Positions 25,517 to 33,230 of a stretch of DNA of 64,000 nucleotides are shown here, piece after piece (the first letter of the stretch is position 1; each line of letters begins with the position of its first letter). The position numbers and the translations under genes are program-made. The stretch covers positions 5,270,001 through 5,334,000 of the forward strand of contig NZ_CP026029.1 of assembly GCF_023520895.1 (NCBI RefSeq), read 5' to 3'. The notes beneath the pieces were generated by a model that made no database searches, was not told where the DNA came from, and saw only the letters and a program-made list of their open reading frames with translations. The stretch comes from Paenibacillus sp. PK3_47 (lineage in GTDB: Bacteria > Bacillota > Bacilli > Paenibacillales > Paenibacillaceae).

Positions 25517-26839
25517 TTAAAGCTTTTCTGAAATAGTTAAACTAATGTGTACACTGAAATATCCTTTCGTTTTGGTGATTGAAAAGCGTCCGTGTAGGCG
25601 GTCAATTATCCTTTCACATGTTTTGATACCTATTCCTGTTCCAGACAAGTCGTAAATATCATTATTTATTCGATTCTTAATACTAATTATCAACGATTGA
25701 TCTTTAATACGAAAACTAATTAGTACAGGTTCTGAGTCAGAAGCGTATTTAAGGATATTCGAAAAAATATTATCAAATACCCTTCGGATCGATAGGAGAT
25801 GAAGTTCAATATCATAGGGAGTATTACACGAATTTATTTGATAAGTGAATCCATTATTTTCTAAAAGTACAATTTGTTCATCTATAAGTTGCTCGAAAAG
25901 TTGGGTACCATTAAACCTTTCAAATTCCAGATCATCTTCATCTATTTTAGAAACAGTAAAATATTCAAACAATTTATCAGAGAGATGTTTAATTTGATAT
26001 GCTTTGTCTCTGCTGTTGTTCAAATATTTCTTTAGGTCTTCTTGCGTTTTATATTTTTCATAAGTGATAATATCCAGATATCCAACCAAAGCAGTAAGAG
26101 GAGTTCTTATATCATGCGACATGGCAGTTACGAGTTCTTTATTGGCAATTTTAGCGTTATCTTCGTTTTCTATGCGTTCAATAAACGATATGCGCATTTC
26201 ATTGATGCTTTCTGCTAAAGATGAAAGTTCATCGTTCCCCTTTATTGTTATTGGATAGTTTAACTCCCCACCTTCTAATATTTTTATCTCTTGTTCAAGG
26301 ACAGATATATAGGACGTTTTTCTATTTATAAAAATCAGGATTAAGAGAATAAAGCTCAGTGAACATATAATCACATTAACAATGGCTACAATGTTATAAA
26401 ATTTGTATTCAAAAAAACAATCCATATAAATGGTGGCTTTCATATCCTGAAAGTCCACAGTATAAAAGGTGTCAGTTTTCAAAATATTATTAAACAAGTA
26501 ACTTTGATTATCTGAAGCGTCTTTATAACCATCTGTCGCAAAAATGAGGTTCACATTTTGGAAAACGTAAATATTTACATACTTTTCATTTCTAACCCAT
26601 TTTGTGATTTTTTCTTGATCACTAGTTTTTATATGATTCTGATTTACAAATTCACGAAAGTTAGAGATAGCATCTTCTTGTTGCCTTTCAATGAATGTTG
26701 TGTTATTTAAATAATCACTAATTAATCCTTCTGAAGTAGTTTGAAGTAAAAAATATACGCCGGTTGAGATTGCGAGTGAAAAGATTAAAGCTAGAAATAG
26801 CTTTAATTTAAGTTTGCCGATAAAAAATTCCCTATTCAA
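25517..26839 (-). CDS. Sensor histidine kinase (VanS-like)
   Basis: 440-residue membrane kinase. Order: membrane span (about 12-32), extracytoplasmic domain (about 33-148), second span (about 149-171), HAMP (about 172-225), phospho-acceptor AMSHDIRTPLT with His242, N box RRVFDNIFSNILKYA, and G box SGTGIGIKTCERI. The extracytoplasmic domain of about 115 residues is of the larger type, suggesting direct ligand sensing. It starts at TTG 26839, overlapping the response regulator by eight bases. It is divergent from the lipid-gene operon at 27716. Confidence 0.92.
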   Translation of the reverse strand: MNREFFIGKLKLKLFLALIFSLAISTGVYFLLQTTSEGLISDYLNNTTFIERQQEDAISNFREFVNQNHIKTSDQEKITKWVRNEKYVNIYVFQNVNLIFATDGYKDASDNQSYLFNNILKTDTFYTVDFQDMKATIYMDCFFEYKFYNIVAIVNVIICSLSFILLILIFINRKTSYISVLEQEIKILEGGELNYPITIKGNDELSSLAESINEMRISFIERIENEDNAKIANKELVTAMSHDIRTPLTALVGYLDIITYEKYKTQEDLKKYLNNSRDKAYQIKHLSDKLFEYFTVSKIDEDDLEFERFNGTQLFEQLIDEQIVLLENNGFTYQINSCNTPYDIELHLLSIRRVFDNIFSNILKYASDSEPVLISFRIKDQSLIISIKNRINNDIYDLSGTGIGIKTCERIIDRLHGRFSITKTKGYFSVHISLTISEKL

Positions 26840-27530
26840 TACGATAGCCCTTTCCCCAAACGGTTTTAATGTATTCTGGATCTTGAGGATTATTTTCTAG
26901 CTTCATCCTTAAATTACGAATATGCACCATCACTGTGTTGTTGCAGTTGATGAAATAAGGTTCTTCCCATACACTTTCATAAATATTTTGAGCGGAGAAT
27001 ATTTTCTTTCTATGCTGTGCCATTAATAATAAAATTTTGTACTCAATTTCTGTTAAAACGATCTCCTTTTGCCCTACAGTGACCTCATTTGAGTAAGTAT
27101 TGACTGTTAATTCTTTAATGGTGACAGTTTCAGAAGCTGCAGGTTTGTCCTTCCCCTTATATATATAATATCTCCTCAAAAGAGCTTTTACTCTAGACAC
27201 TAACTCTGTATATGAAAAAGGTTTGGAAAGGTAATCATCACTTCCAGCGGAAAACGCCATGTATTTATCCGAATCGCTTGTTTTGGCAGTTAAAAATAAA
27301 ATGGGAGCACTAGTTATTTCGCGAATTTCAGTACAGGTTTTGAAGCCTGACTTGCCCGGCATCATTACATCAAGAATGATTAAATCAATGTTGTTATCAA
27401 CTTTAGATATCGCATCATCACCATTAACGGCCTCAATAACTTCATAATTCTCACTCTCCAGTAATACCCGGACAATTTCTCTGATCTCTTGGTTATCATC
27501 AGTAATCAAAATCCTTTTGGCACTTGACAT
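26832..27530 (-). CDS. OmpR-family response regulator
   Basis: 232-residue regulator: receiver domain with ILITDDNQ, phosphorylated Asp in LIILDVMMPGKSG (about residue 54), and the conserved Lys in LSKPFSY. The C-terminal winged helix has TEIEYKILLLMAQH and NNTVMVHIRNLRMKLE, typical of VanR/PhoP-type proteins. ATG 27530 follows GGAGGAG. It forms a kinase/regulator operon and is divergent from the lipid-gene operon. CTTAAG repeats between them sit on its own -35 region, so both operons are probably its targets. Confidence 0.93.
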   Translation of the reverse strand: MSSAKRILITDDNQEIREIVRVLLESENYEVIEAVNGDDAISKVDNNIDLIILDVMMPGKSGFKTCTEIREITSAPILFLTAKTSDSDKYMAFSAGSDDYLSKPFSYTELVSRVKALLRRYYIYKGKDKPAASETVTIKELTVNTYSNEVTVGQKEIVLTEIEYKILLLMAQHRKKIFSAQNIYESVWEEPYFINCNNTVMVHIRNLRMKLENNPQDPEYIKTVWGKGYRIE

Positions 27531-27583
27531 CAATTCTCCTCCAAGATATTTAAGTATGCATTCAGTATAGTCTGTGGGTTGCC

Positions 27584-27646
27584 ATTATACTATAATCACA
27601 AAAAAATCTTAAGGATTCTTAAGAATTGCATATGCCGACTCTTAAG
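27584..27646. promoter_or_regulatory. Divergent control region with CTTAAG repeats
   Basis: Minus-strand -10 TATAAT at 27584-27589 has its -35 region (TTAAGA at 17-bp spacing) inside a tandem decamer TCTTAAGGAT/TCTTAAGAAT (27607-27626). A third CTTAAG lies at 27641-27646, ahead of the plus-strand operon. Ten-base direct repeats are the usual binding layout of OmpR-family regulators, so this is the likely site for the adjacent response regulator. The plus-strand -35/-10 pair is not clear. Confidence 0.6.
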
Positions 27647-27715
27647 ATTTTGTCCATAAGATTATCTATGTACTCAACGAAATTAAAAAAAAGCAGTAAG
27701 AGAGGTTAATACGAA

Positions 27716-28405
27716 GTGGAAAAGAAAAAAAAACAAACAATAGGCAGAGTTTCATTGGCGGTAATGGGTGTGCTTCTACTAATCTTGGTAATACAATACT
27801 TGCCAGAGATCGTTAAATTGACATTTTCTGTTGAGGATTTTCGGGATTATATACTTTCTTTAGGGCAATTTGGTCCGATAAGCTTTATTTTATTTCAAAT
27901 TCTTCAAACAGTAATAGCTCCAATTCCAGGAGAAGTAATACAGATTGCCGGGGGATATATATATGGAATATCCTTGGGGACTTTTTACTCGATAATAGGC
28001 TTACTTTTAGGTGCAATATTAGCATTCTATTTTACCCGTTATCTGGGTGGGGAATTCATAAAAAGACTACTAAATAAAGAAAAATCTAAATGGATAACAA
28101 TAATGTTGGATAGTAACAAATTTTCAGTTTTCTTATTTATAGTATTTGTAATTCCGGGACTCCCAAAAGATTTTTTAATATTCGCCGCAGGGTTAACACC
28201 GATCAAACCTATAAGGTTCTTTCTAATTTTACTTATTGCAAGATTTCCGTGGGTGTTAGCATCTGCTGGTGTGGGTTCGAATATTTATCAAGGTAATTAC
28301 TTACCTACAATTATTATTTCTATAGTAGCGGTATTAGCATTCATACTAGGCCTAGTCTTTAAAGATAAAATAATAAATGCACTTTCTCAGAAAAATAACA
28401 AGTAA
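27716..28405 (+). CDS. TVP38/TMEM64 (VTT-domain) membrane protein
   Basis: 229-residue polytopic protein of the DedA/VTT superfamily. Signatures: FQILQTVIAPIPGEVIQIAG (about residues 61-80), GLLLGAILAFYFTRYLGG, and FLFIVFVIPGLPKDFLIFAAG (about 140-160), where the buried Pro/Gly and charged residues form the re-entrant loops. Some VTT proteins are phospholipid scramblases or undecaprenyl-phosphate flippases, and a lipid role fits the neighbouring genes. GTG 27716 follows GAGAGG by nine bases. First gene of a five-gene operon, 18 bases ahead of pssA. Confidence 0.85.
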   Translation: MEKKKKQTIGRVSLAVMGVLLLILVIQYLPEIVKLTFSVEDFRDYILSLGQFGPISFILFQILQTVIAPIPGEVIQIAGGYIYGISLGTFYSIIGLLLGAILAFYFTRYLGGEFIKRLLNKEKSKWITIMLDSNKFSVFLFIVFVIPGLPKDFLIFAAGLTPIKPIRFFLILLIARFPWVLASAGVGSNIYQGNYLPTIIISIVAVLAFILGLVFKDKIINALSQKNNK

Positions 28406-28423
28406 CCTTATCAAAGGTGGTCA

Positions 28424-28945
28424 ATGATGTTGAAAAAAAACAATCCTAATGCTCTGACTTATGCAAATCTTTCGTTCGGGTTTCTTTCAATACTTGAATT
28501 GTTCAATAAAGAATATATTTTAAGTGCAGTATTTATATTAATAGCGGCTTTTATTGATAGATATGATGGGAAAATCGCCAGGTATCTACAGGTGACAAGT
28601 GATATAGGAAAAGAGTTAGATTCATTAGCTGACCTGGTTTCATTTGGGGTAGCTCCAGCATTATTAATATTCCATAAATTCACTTATTCTGAGCTTGGCT
28701 CATTAAAGCTTTTTGGAATTGGAATTTTGTTACTGTATGTTATTAGCGGCTCATATCGGCTGGGTCGTTATAATACTGCTCATTATAGCAATGGGTTTCA
28801 AGGTGTTCCAATTACTATAGCAGGTACAGCTTTAGCTTTATATTCGCTTTTACCGAACAGACCAATAAATTTACTTATATCAGTTTTTATATTATTTATA
28901 TTTTCTACTCTAATGATTGCAAAGTTTCGAATTAAAAAAATTTAA
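28424..28945 (+). CDS. pssA: CDP-diacylglycerol-serine O-phosphatidyltransferase
   Basis: 173-residue membrane enzyme that makes phosphatidylserine from CDP-diacylglycerol and serine, the first step towards phosphatidylethanolamine. The CDP-alcohol motif DG-x2-AR-x8-G-x3-D-x3-D is intact: DGKIARYLQ followed by GKELDSLAD (about residues 48-68). About five further hydrophobic spans and the SYRLGRYN motif also fit PssA. AAGGTGG precedes the ATG. No phosphatidylserine decarboxylase (psd) lies in the operon, so that step would have to come from elsewhere in the genome. Confidence 0.88.
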   Translation: MMLKKNNPNALTYANLSFGFLSILELFNKEYILSAVFILIAAFIDRYDGKIARYLQVTSDIGKELDSLADLVSFGVAPALLIFHKFTYSELGSLKLFGIGILLLYVISGSYRLGRYNTAHYSNGFQGVPITIAGTALALYSLLPNRPINLLISVFILFIFSTLMIAKFRIKKI

Positions 28946-28971
28946 TCGACTGTAATTAGGGAGGGAAAAGA

Positions 28972-29571
28972 TTGGAATTAACTATTTTGTCATACATGAA
29001 GGAATTCTTGAAAAATCCATGTCTAATTGGAACTATGCTTCCCACTCAAAAACATCTGGCGGACAAGATAATCAAAAATATTGAATTTAGTAATGCCAAC
29101 TATATTGTTGAATATGGGCCAGGTACAGGTGCAGTAACTGAAAAGTTACTTGAATTTAGAAACAAAGAAACTACAGTAATCCTTTTTGAAAAAAATAAGC
29201 TGTTCTGTGAATATCTCAAATATATATACAGGAATGAACCTAATCTTTATATAATAAATGATTCTGCGATGAAACTAGAGCAGTTTATGAATTTACATGA
29301 TATCCCATGGGTGGATTATATAATCTCTAGTATCCCGTTAAATAAATCAACGCGAAGAGAGTATATTAGCATCTTATACAGTTCAAGAAAGAAGCTAATG
29401 GATAGTGGGGCTTTTATTACTTTTCAACGTTCTCTTCTTAATAAAAAATTATTTAGTTTGTTTTTTCGAAAGATTGAATTAAATAAGGTGCTCATGAATA
29501 TTCCTCCAGCGTACATTTTATGCTGTAAAATAGCTGATTATGAAAAGGTGTATAAGAAGAGTTCACTATAA
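28972..29571 (+). CDS. Phospholipid N-methyltransferase-like protein 1
   Basis: 199-residue class I SAM-dependent methyltransferase resembling the small PmtA group (COG3963), which methylates phosphatidylethanolamine. Features: FLKNPCLIGTMLPTQKHLA, SAM motif I IVEYGPGTGAVT (about residues 44-55), motif VDYIISSIPL, and the C-terminal NIPPAYILCCKI typical of PmtA. No rRNA-methylase NLPY-type motif is present. Starts at TTG 28972 after GGGAGGG. It sits 26 bases after pssA and is followed by a divergent paralogue. Substrate is inferred from family and context. Confidence 0.75.
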   Translation: MELTILSYMKEFLKNPCLIGTMLPTQKHLADKIIKNIEFSNANYIVEYGPGTGAVTEKLLEFRNKETTVILFEKNKLFCEYLKYIYRNEPNLYIINDSAMKLEQFMNLHDIPWVDYIISSIPLNKSTRREYISILYSSRKKLMDSGAFITFQRSLLNKKLFSLFFRKIELNKVLMNIPPAYILCCKIADYEKVYKKSSL

Positions 29572-29630
29572 GACTAACTGTGACCTTCGATCTTTGTTCT
29601 ATCATAAGAATATTGCTGAGGAGAATTGAG

Positions 29631-30230
29631 ATGACAATAGAAATACTTTTATTTTCAGAGCAATTTATTATTGACCCTAAACATGTAGGCTCGTTTTTTC
29701 CGAGTTCTAATTATCTGGCAAGCAAAGTCGTTGAGGAGATTGATTTTAATCGAGCTAACTGCATTGTAGAGTTTGGTTCGGGTACAGGGAAAATCACAAA
29801 GAAAATTCTAGAATTGCGCAAAAAAGATACGATGATTTTGATTTTTGAACGAAACATAGAATTTTATAAATTACTTTTATACAAATTTAAACATGAACAT
29901 AATTTGAAAATAATACATGACACAGCAGAAAACCTGGAACGATATATGCGAAAATACAATATTACTCATATAGACTATATAATTTCAGGAATTCCAAGCG
30001 AAAGCCTACCATTAAATGAATCTACCAATATTCTTTATTTATCACAAAAAAACATGAAACAAGACGGTAAATTCGTTACAGTTTTACGCAATATACGTAA
30101 AAAAGAACTTGTTACCCAATATTTTCATCAAACTAATATAGAACATGTATTATTCAATGTTCCACCGGCTTATGTGCTAAGTTGTGAGCTTGTCGATTTT
30201 AAAAAGGGGACCTCGTATGATTCTATTTGA
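29631..30230 (+). CDS. Phospholipid N-methyltransferase-like protein 2
   Basis: 199-residue paralogue of the preceding gene with the same layout: PKHVGSFFPSSNYLASKVV, SAM motif CIVEFGSGTGKITKK, IDYIISGIPSESLP, and NVPPAYVLSCELVDF at the C-terminus. The two copies are clearly related but diverged throughout, so the duplication is old and they may do different steps. ATG 29631 follows GAGGAG by eight bases. Its end overlaps the next gene by 14 bases, so translation is coupled. Confidence 0.75.
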   Translation: MTIEILLFSEQFIIDPKHVGSFFPSSNYLASKVVEEIDFNRANCIVEFGSGTGKITKKILELRKKDTMILIFERNIEFYKLLLYKFKHEHNLKIIHDTAENLERYMRKYNITHIDYIISGIPSESLPLNESTNILYLSQKNMKQDGKFVTVLRNIRKKELVTQYFHQTNIEHVLFNVPPAYVLSCELVDFKKGTSYDSI

Positions 30231-31218
30231 AAAGCTACAAACAAACGTAAATTTACGTCGATTCTTGATTTTGATGCTAATTGCTTTTGTGATTTATCTA
30301 ATTAGAGATATGTTAAACTTGATATTACTGACTCTACTTATTGCGTTCATTATGAATAGTATTCAGGTACAGCTTAGTAAGCAAATTAGCCGGTTCGTTA
30401 ACGTTAACAGTAAAGTAATCGTAATAGCTCTTTACATATCCTTTATCGCTGTAATTACCATTCTATTGATTAAATACCTTCCTATCGTTTATGAACAGTT
30501 TATTCAATTAGCGACTTTCTTAACGAATTTAAGGATGGATGATTTACCACAAAACAAAATAACCCTCTATTTATTTGATTCTCTTAAAGGTTTTAATTAT
30601 CAAGCCTATCTAAATAGTGGTGTCGAATATATTTTGAAGATTAGTAATTGGAGTACTAATTTCCTTCTATCCATTATACTTAGTTTTATCTTTATTCTAG
30701 AAAAAAATAGAATAATTAAATTTACTTCCAAGCTAAAAGACAGTACGCTGGGATGGATTTATAGGGAGGTTGAGTATTTAAGCGGGAAGTTTATTACCTC
30801 TTTTGGCAAAGTGATCGAAGCACAAATTCTGATAGCCTTAATTAATACACTTATTACAGTTATTGGTTTATGGCTGCTTGGCTTTCCCTATCTACTCGCA
30901 TTAGCGATAATGGTATTTCTGCTAAGTTTGATCCCGGTTTTTGGATTTGTAATTTCACTCATACCATTAAGCATTATTGCGTATAACATTGGAGGTCTGC
31001 AGACAACACTATATGTATTAATTATGGTCGCTGTCATACATTTTGCTGAAGGATATTTCCTAAATCCTAAGCTCATGTCGTCAAAGATGAATCTTCCAAT
31101 GTTTGTGACATTAATAGTTTTATTCTTTTCTGAACATTATATCGGGGTTTGGGGTTTAATAATTGGAATACCCATATTCTTGTTTTTGCTTGATATAATA
31201 GAGGTTGACCGCTCTTAA
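30217..31218 (+). CDS. AI-2E-family (YtvI/UPF0118-type) membrane protein
   Basis: 333-residue polytopic protein of the AI-2E family: N-terminal three spans, a soluble mid region (about residues 95-150), then the conserved block AQILIALINTLITVIGLWLL and FLLSLIPVFGFVISLIP, and the C-terminal GVWGLIIGIPIFLFL. Despite the name, most members are not autoinducer exporters; roles in ion or small-molecule efflux are known. ATG 30217 follows AAGGGG, inside the end of the second methyltransferase gene. Last gene of the lipid operon. Confidence 0.88.
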   Translation: MILFEKLQTNVNLRRFLILMLIAFVIYLIRDMLNLILLTLLIAFIMNSIQVQLSKQISRFVNVNSKVIVIALYISFIAVITILLIKYLPIVYEQFIQLATFLTNLRMDDLPQNKITLYLFDSLKGFNYQAYLNSGVEYILKISNWSTNFLLSIILSFIFILEKNRIIKFTSKLKDSTLGWIYREVEYLSGKFITSFGKVIEAQILIALINTLITVIGLWLLGFPYLLALAIMVFLLSLIPVFGFVISLIPLSIIAYNIGGLQTTLYVLIMVAVIHFAEGYFLNPKLMSSKMNLPMFVTLIVLFFSEHYIGVWGLIIGIPIFLFLLDIIEVDRS

Positions 31219-31834
31219 AATTAAATGCTTCACGTTAAGACGATGCGACATTCTGAATTGACTTTAGAGTGGCAGAAGTTGTTGCTTTCAAGGACTCTAA
31301 AATCAGGTATGTGGACGTTTGATTAGAACCGTTTTGTGGATGTTAAAGGAGCTAACAGAAACATTCATTCAAATGAACTAAAATGGTTTTGATATAACTT
31401 AATATAACGCAATACATACTATGCATTATGCTGCATAATCCACAAAAGCGTTTATTCTCGCTTAAAATGAAATATTAGAGGGTCTCTAACTAGTAGAGCT
31501 GATTTTTCTCATTTTAAATGAAACAAAACCCCTTATTCTATAAGGGTTTTCTAACGGTGATTTCTCATTTAAAATGAAAAATCACACTGATAGATATTCC
31601 AGAATTAATCGGAAGATGAACATTGATGCACCAGTAATTTTCACCCAAAATGCATACAACAATAAGCTCAAACCGTTGACGGTTTGGGCTTATTGTAATT
31701 CTGATAAAATTTAAGTCCCTGTGAAGTGCTGCAACTCCGCTTGGCTGCCAAGATCCATTAAATTAAAAATATTGACCGAATAATACTGTTGATTGTATTT
31801 TGTTTTTAATAAAAATTAATATATAAGGTAGAAA
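31219..31834. other. AT-rich gene-free stretch with three hairpins
   Basis: No credible gene. Structures: a hairpin at 31525-31551 (AAAACCCCTTAT with ATAAGGGTTTT), probably the operon terminator; a dyad at 31557-31585 (GTGATTT...AAATCAC) enclosing TCATTTAAAATGA, whose mirror copy TCATTTTAAATGA occurs at 31509-31521; and a 16-bp stem at 31660-31695 (CAATAAGCTCAAACCG with CGGTTTGGGCTTATTG). The last two lack T tracts. No transposase fragment or target duplication is recognised. Confidence 0.5.
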
Positions 31835-32534
31835 ATGGGCCATATCGTTATAGTTGAAACTACCACATCCGGTTCGGAAATGAAAATTCTGGAAGCTCCA
31901 TTATCCATGAATGTGCGTGTCACATTTATTGCAAAGTCTATGGAAGTCCATAGTTATAACAATAAGCATCGAATTTTAGGTATTAGCGACCGGACAATCG
32001 GACCGCTTCCTTTTTTTGTTGAGCTGGGCGCGACCTTTCCATTTCGAGTTGATTCCAGCATGTACCAAGAGATTGAAGGAGTTATCTCCCGTCTCTTTAG
32101 TGTGCTGCAAATTAATCAGGGCATGATCCATACTGAGCTGATTTTGTCCAAACAAGGGCCAATCATCGTTGAAGTCAACCCGCGCCTGGGGGGCGGATAC
32201 ATTGGAACTTTAATCAGTGAAAGCTATGAAATAGATATTTATCTGCAGATTATAAACCTTGCTCTGGGCAAGGAGCCTATCATTCCGGATATCCCGCAGA
32301 AGGCAGCTTCCTTTTATATTCTTTTTCCTGATAAAGCTGGCGAAATCACTGATTTGTCAGGTGAGCTTGCCAGTATCTATCAATATCCGTAAAAAAATTG
32401 GCGATAGCGTAACCTACCCTGTCACCGACTTTAAAGGAGATCTTGCTATTGCATTAACCTGCAGCAGTACTCCCGAAATGGCAGCAGGCTTCTGCAAAGG
32501 AGCCGTCAGCGCAATTGAATACAGAATAGGCTGA
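31835..32534 (+). pseudogene. Decayed ATP-grasp ligase gene
   Basis: The first 25 or so residues (MGHIVIVETTTSGSEMKILE) look like the start of an ATP-grasp amino-acid ligase, but the sequence then jumps to what is normally the C-terminal ATP-grasp half, including IVEVNPRLGGGYIG. So a large internal segment, with the ATP-binding lid, is missing. The frame ends at 32392 but coding continues in the next frame (VSINIRKKIGDSVTYPVTD up to 32534). One deletion plus one frameshift make it non-functional. Confidence 0.7.
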
Positions 32535-32767
32535 GGAGGATGCACAGCTTGGAAGAACAATTGAACTATTTAAGACACTGTGGGGAGGGGCAAAAGTTCA
32601 GAAAAGCAGCGGCTTTGGTGCTGGAGTAGATGTGTATCCAATATAACCAGGGCATTGAAATGATATTTTGATTTTAATTCTGAAGAAGGTGCCAAGTTTG
32701 CGATAATGGAAGTACAAGATAAGAAGTCCCATGGCAGAATTAACTTTGAAGTTTGGAGGGGAAGTTT
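32535..32767 (+). pseudogene. Short coding fragments between the ATP-grasp remnant and VOC gene
   Basis: Two broken frames are seen. One starts near 32540 (MHSLEEQLNYLRHCGEGQKF) and stops at a TAG after about 29 codons. The other, roughly 32660-32770, reads DFNSEEGAKFAIMEVQDKK then SHGRINFEVWRG and has the look of a VOC-domain fragment. Neither is a whole protein. They look like remains of the gene cluster that held the ATP-grasp ligase. Identity uncertain. Confidence 0.35.
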
Positions 32768-33118
32768 ATGATAATTAAGTATCATTGTGTTAATATTTCG
32801 TCTATTCATCCGAAAGAGTTGGTTGAGTTCTATAATGAAAAATTAGGAATTCCTATCATAGAACCAGATGAAAATTATGATGGTGTTTCTTTGGGGTTTA
32901 TTGCAGATGCTCCTGTCATAGTGATTTGGGATGAATTGAAATGGGGGAAATCAAGTGAAGGGAAAGTAAATTTCGTGTTCAATTGTGATGATCTCGATAG
33001 AACATTTGAAGAACTGAAGGAGAAGATTACTAATATACAACCGCCAACAACGGCAGTATGGGGAGGCAAAGAACTTGCTTTTTGCGATCCGGATGGAAAC
33101 AAAATACTGCTTCTGTAA
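32768..33118 (+). CDS. VOC (glyoxalase/bleomycin-resistance fold) protein
   Basis: 116-residue single vicinal-oxygen-chelate domain pair. A metal-ligand-like His is in IKYHCVNISS, and the end ELAFCDPDGNKILLL contains the typical DPDGN turn; LVEFYNEKLGIPI is the standard first helix. ATG 32768 follows GGAGGGG. Family members include glyoxalases, extradiol dioxygenases and antibiotic-binding proteins; nothing here decides between them. It is the last AT-rich gene of the accessory block. Confidence 0.82.
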   Translation: MIIKYHCVNISSIHPKELVEFYNEKLGIPIIEPDENYDGVSLGFIADAPVIVIWDELKWGKSSEGKVNFVFNCDDLDRTFEELKEKITNIQPPTTAVWGGKELAFCDPDGNKILLL

Positions 33119-33230
33119 GGATGGAGAGTATGGATTTGTTAGTCATTTAGATTCTTATACCTTTCTTACAACATAGTGTCTGCGTACTATGACTTATCAC
33201 AAAAAAAGTGATAGGAAGGAAGCAGATAAC

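Noticed and set aside
28972..30230. Erm/KsgA-type rRNA methylases (antibiotic resistance)
   Set aside because: Both proteins lack the NxPY catalytic motif of that family and carry PmtA-type IISxIP and N-x-PPAY motifs instead; they are also shorter.
31219..31834. Palindromes as transposon ends
   Set aside because: No transposase fragment, no target-site duplication, and the three hairpins differ in sequence.
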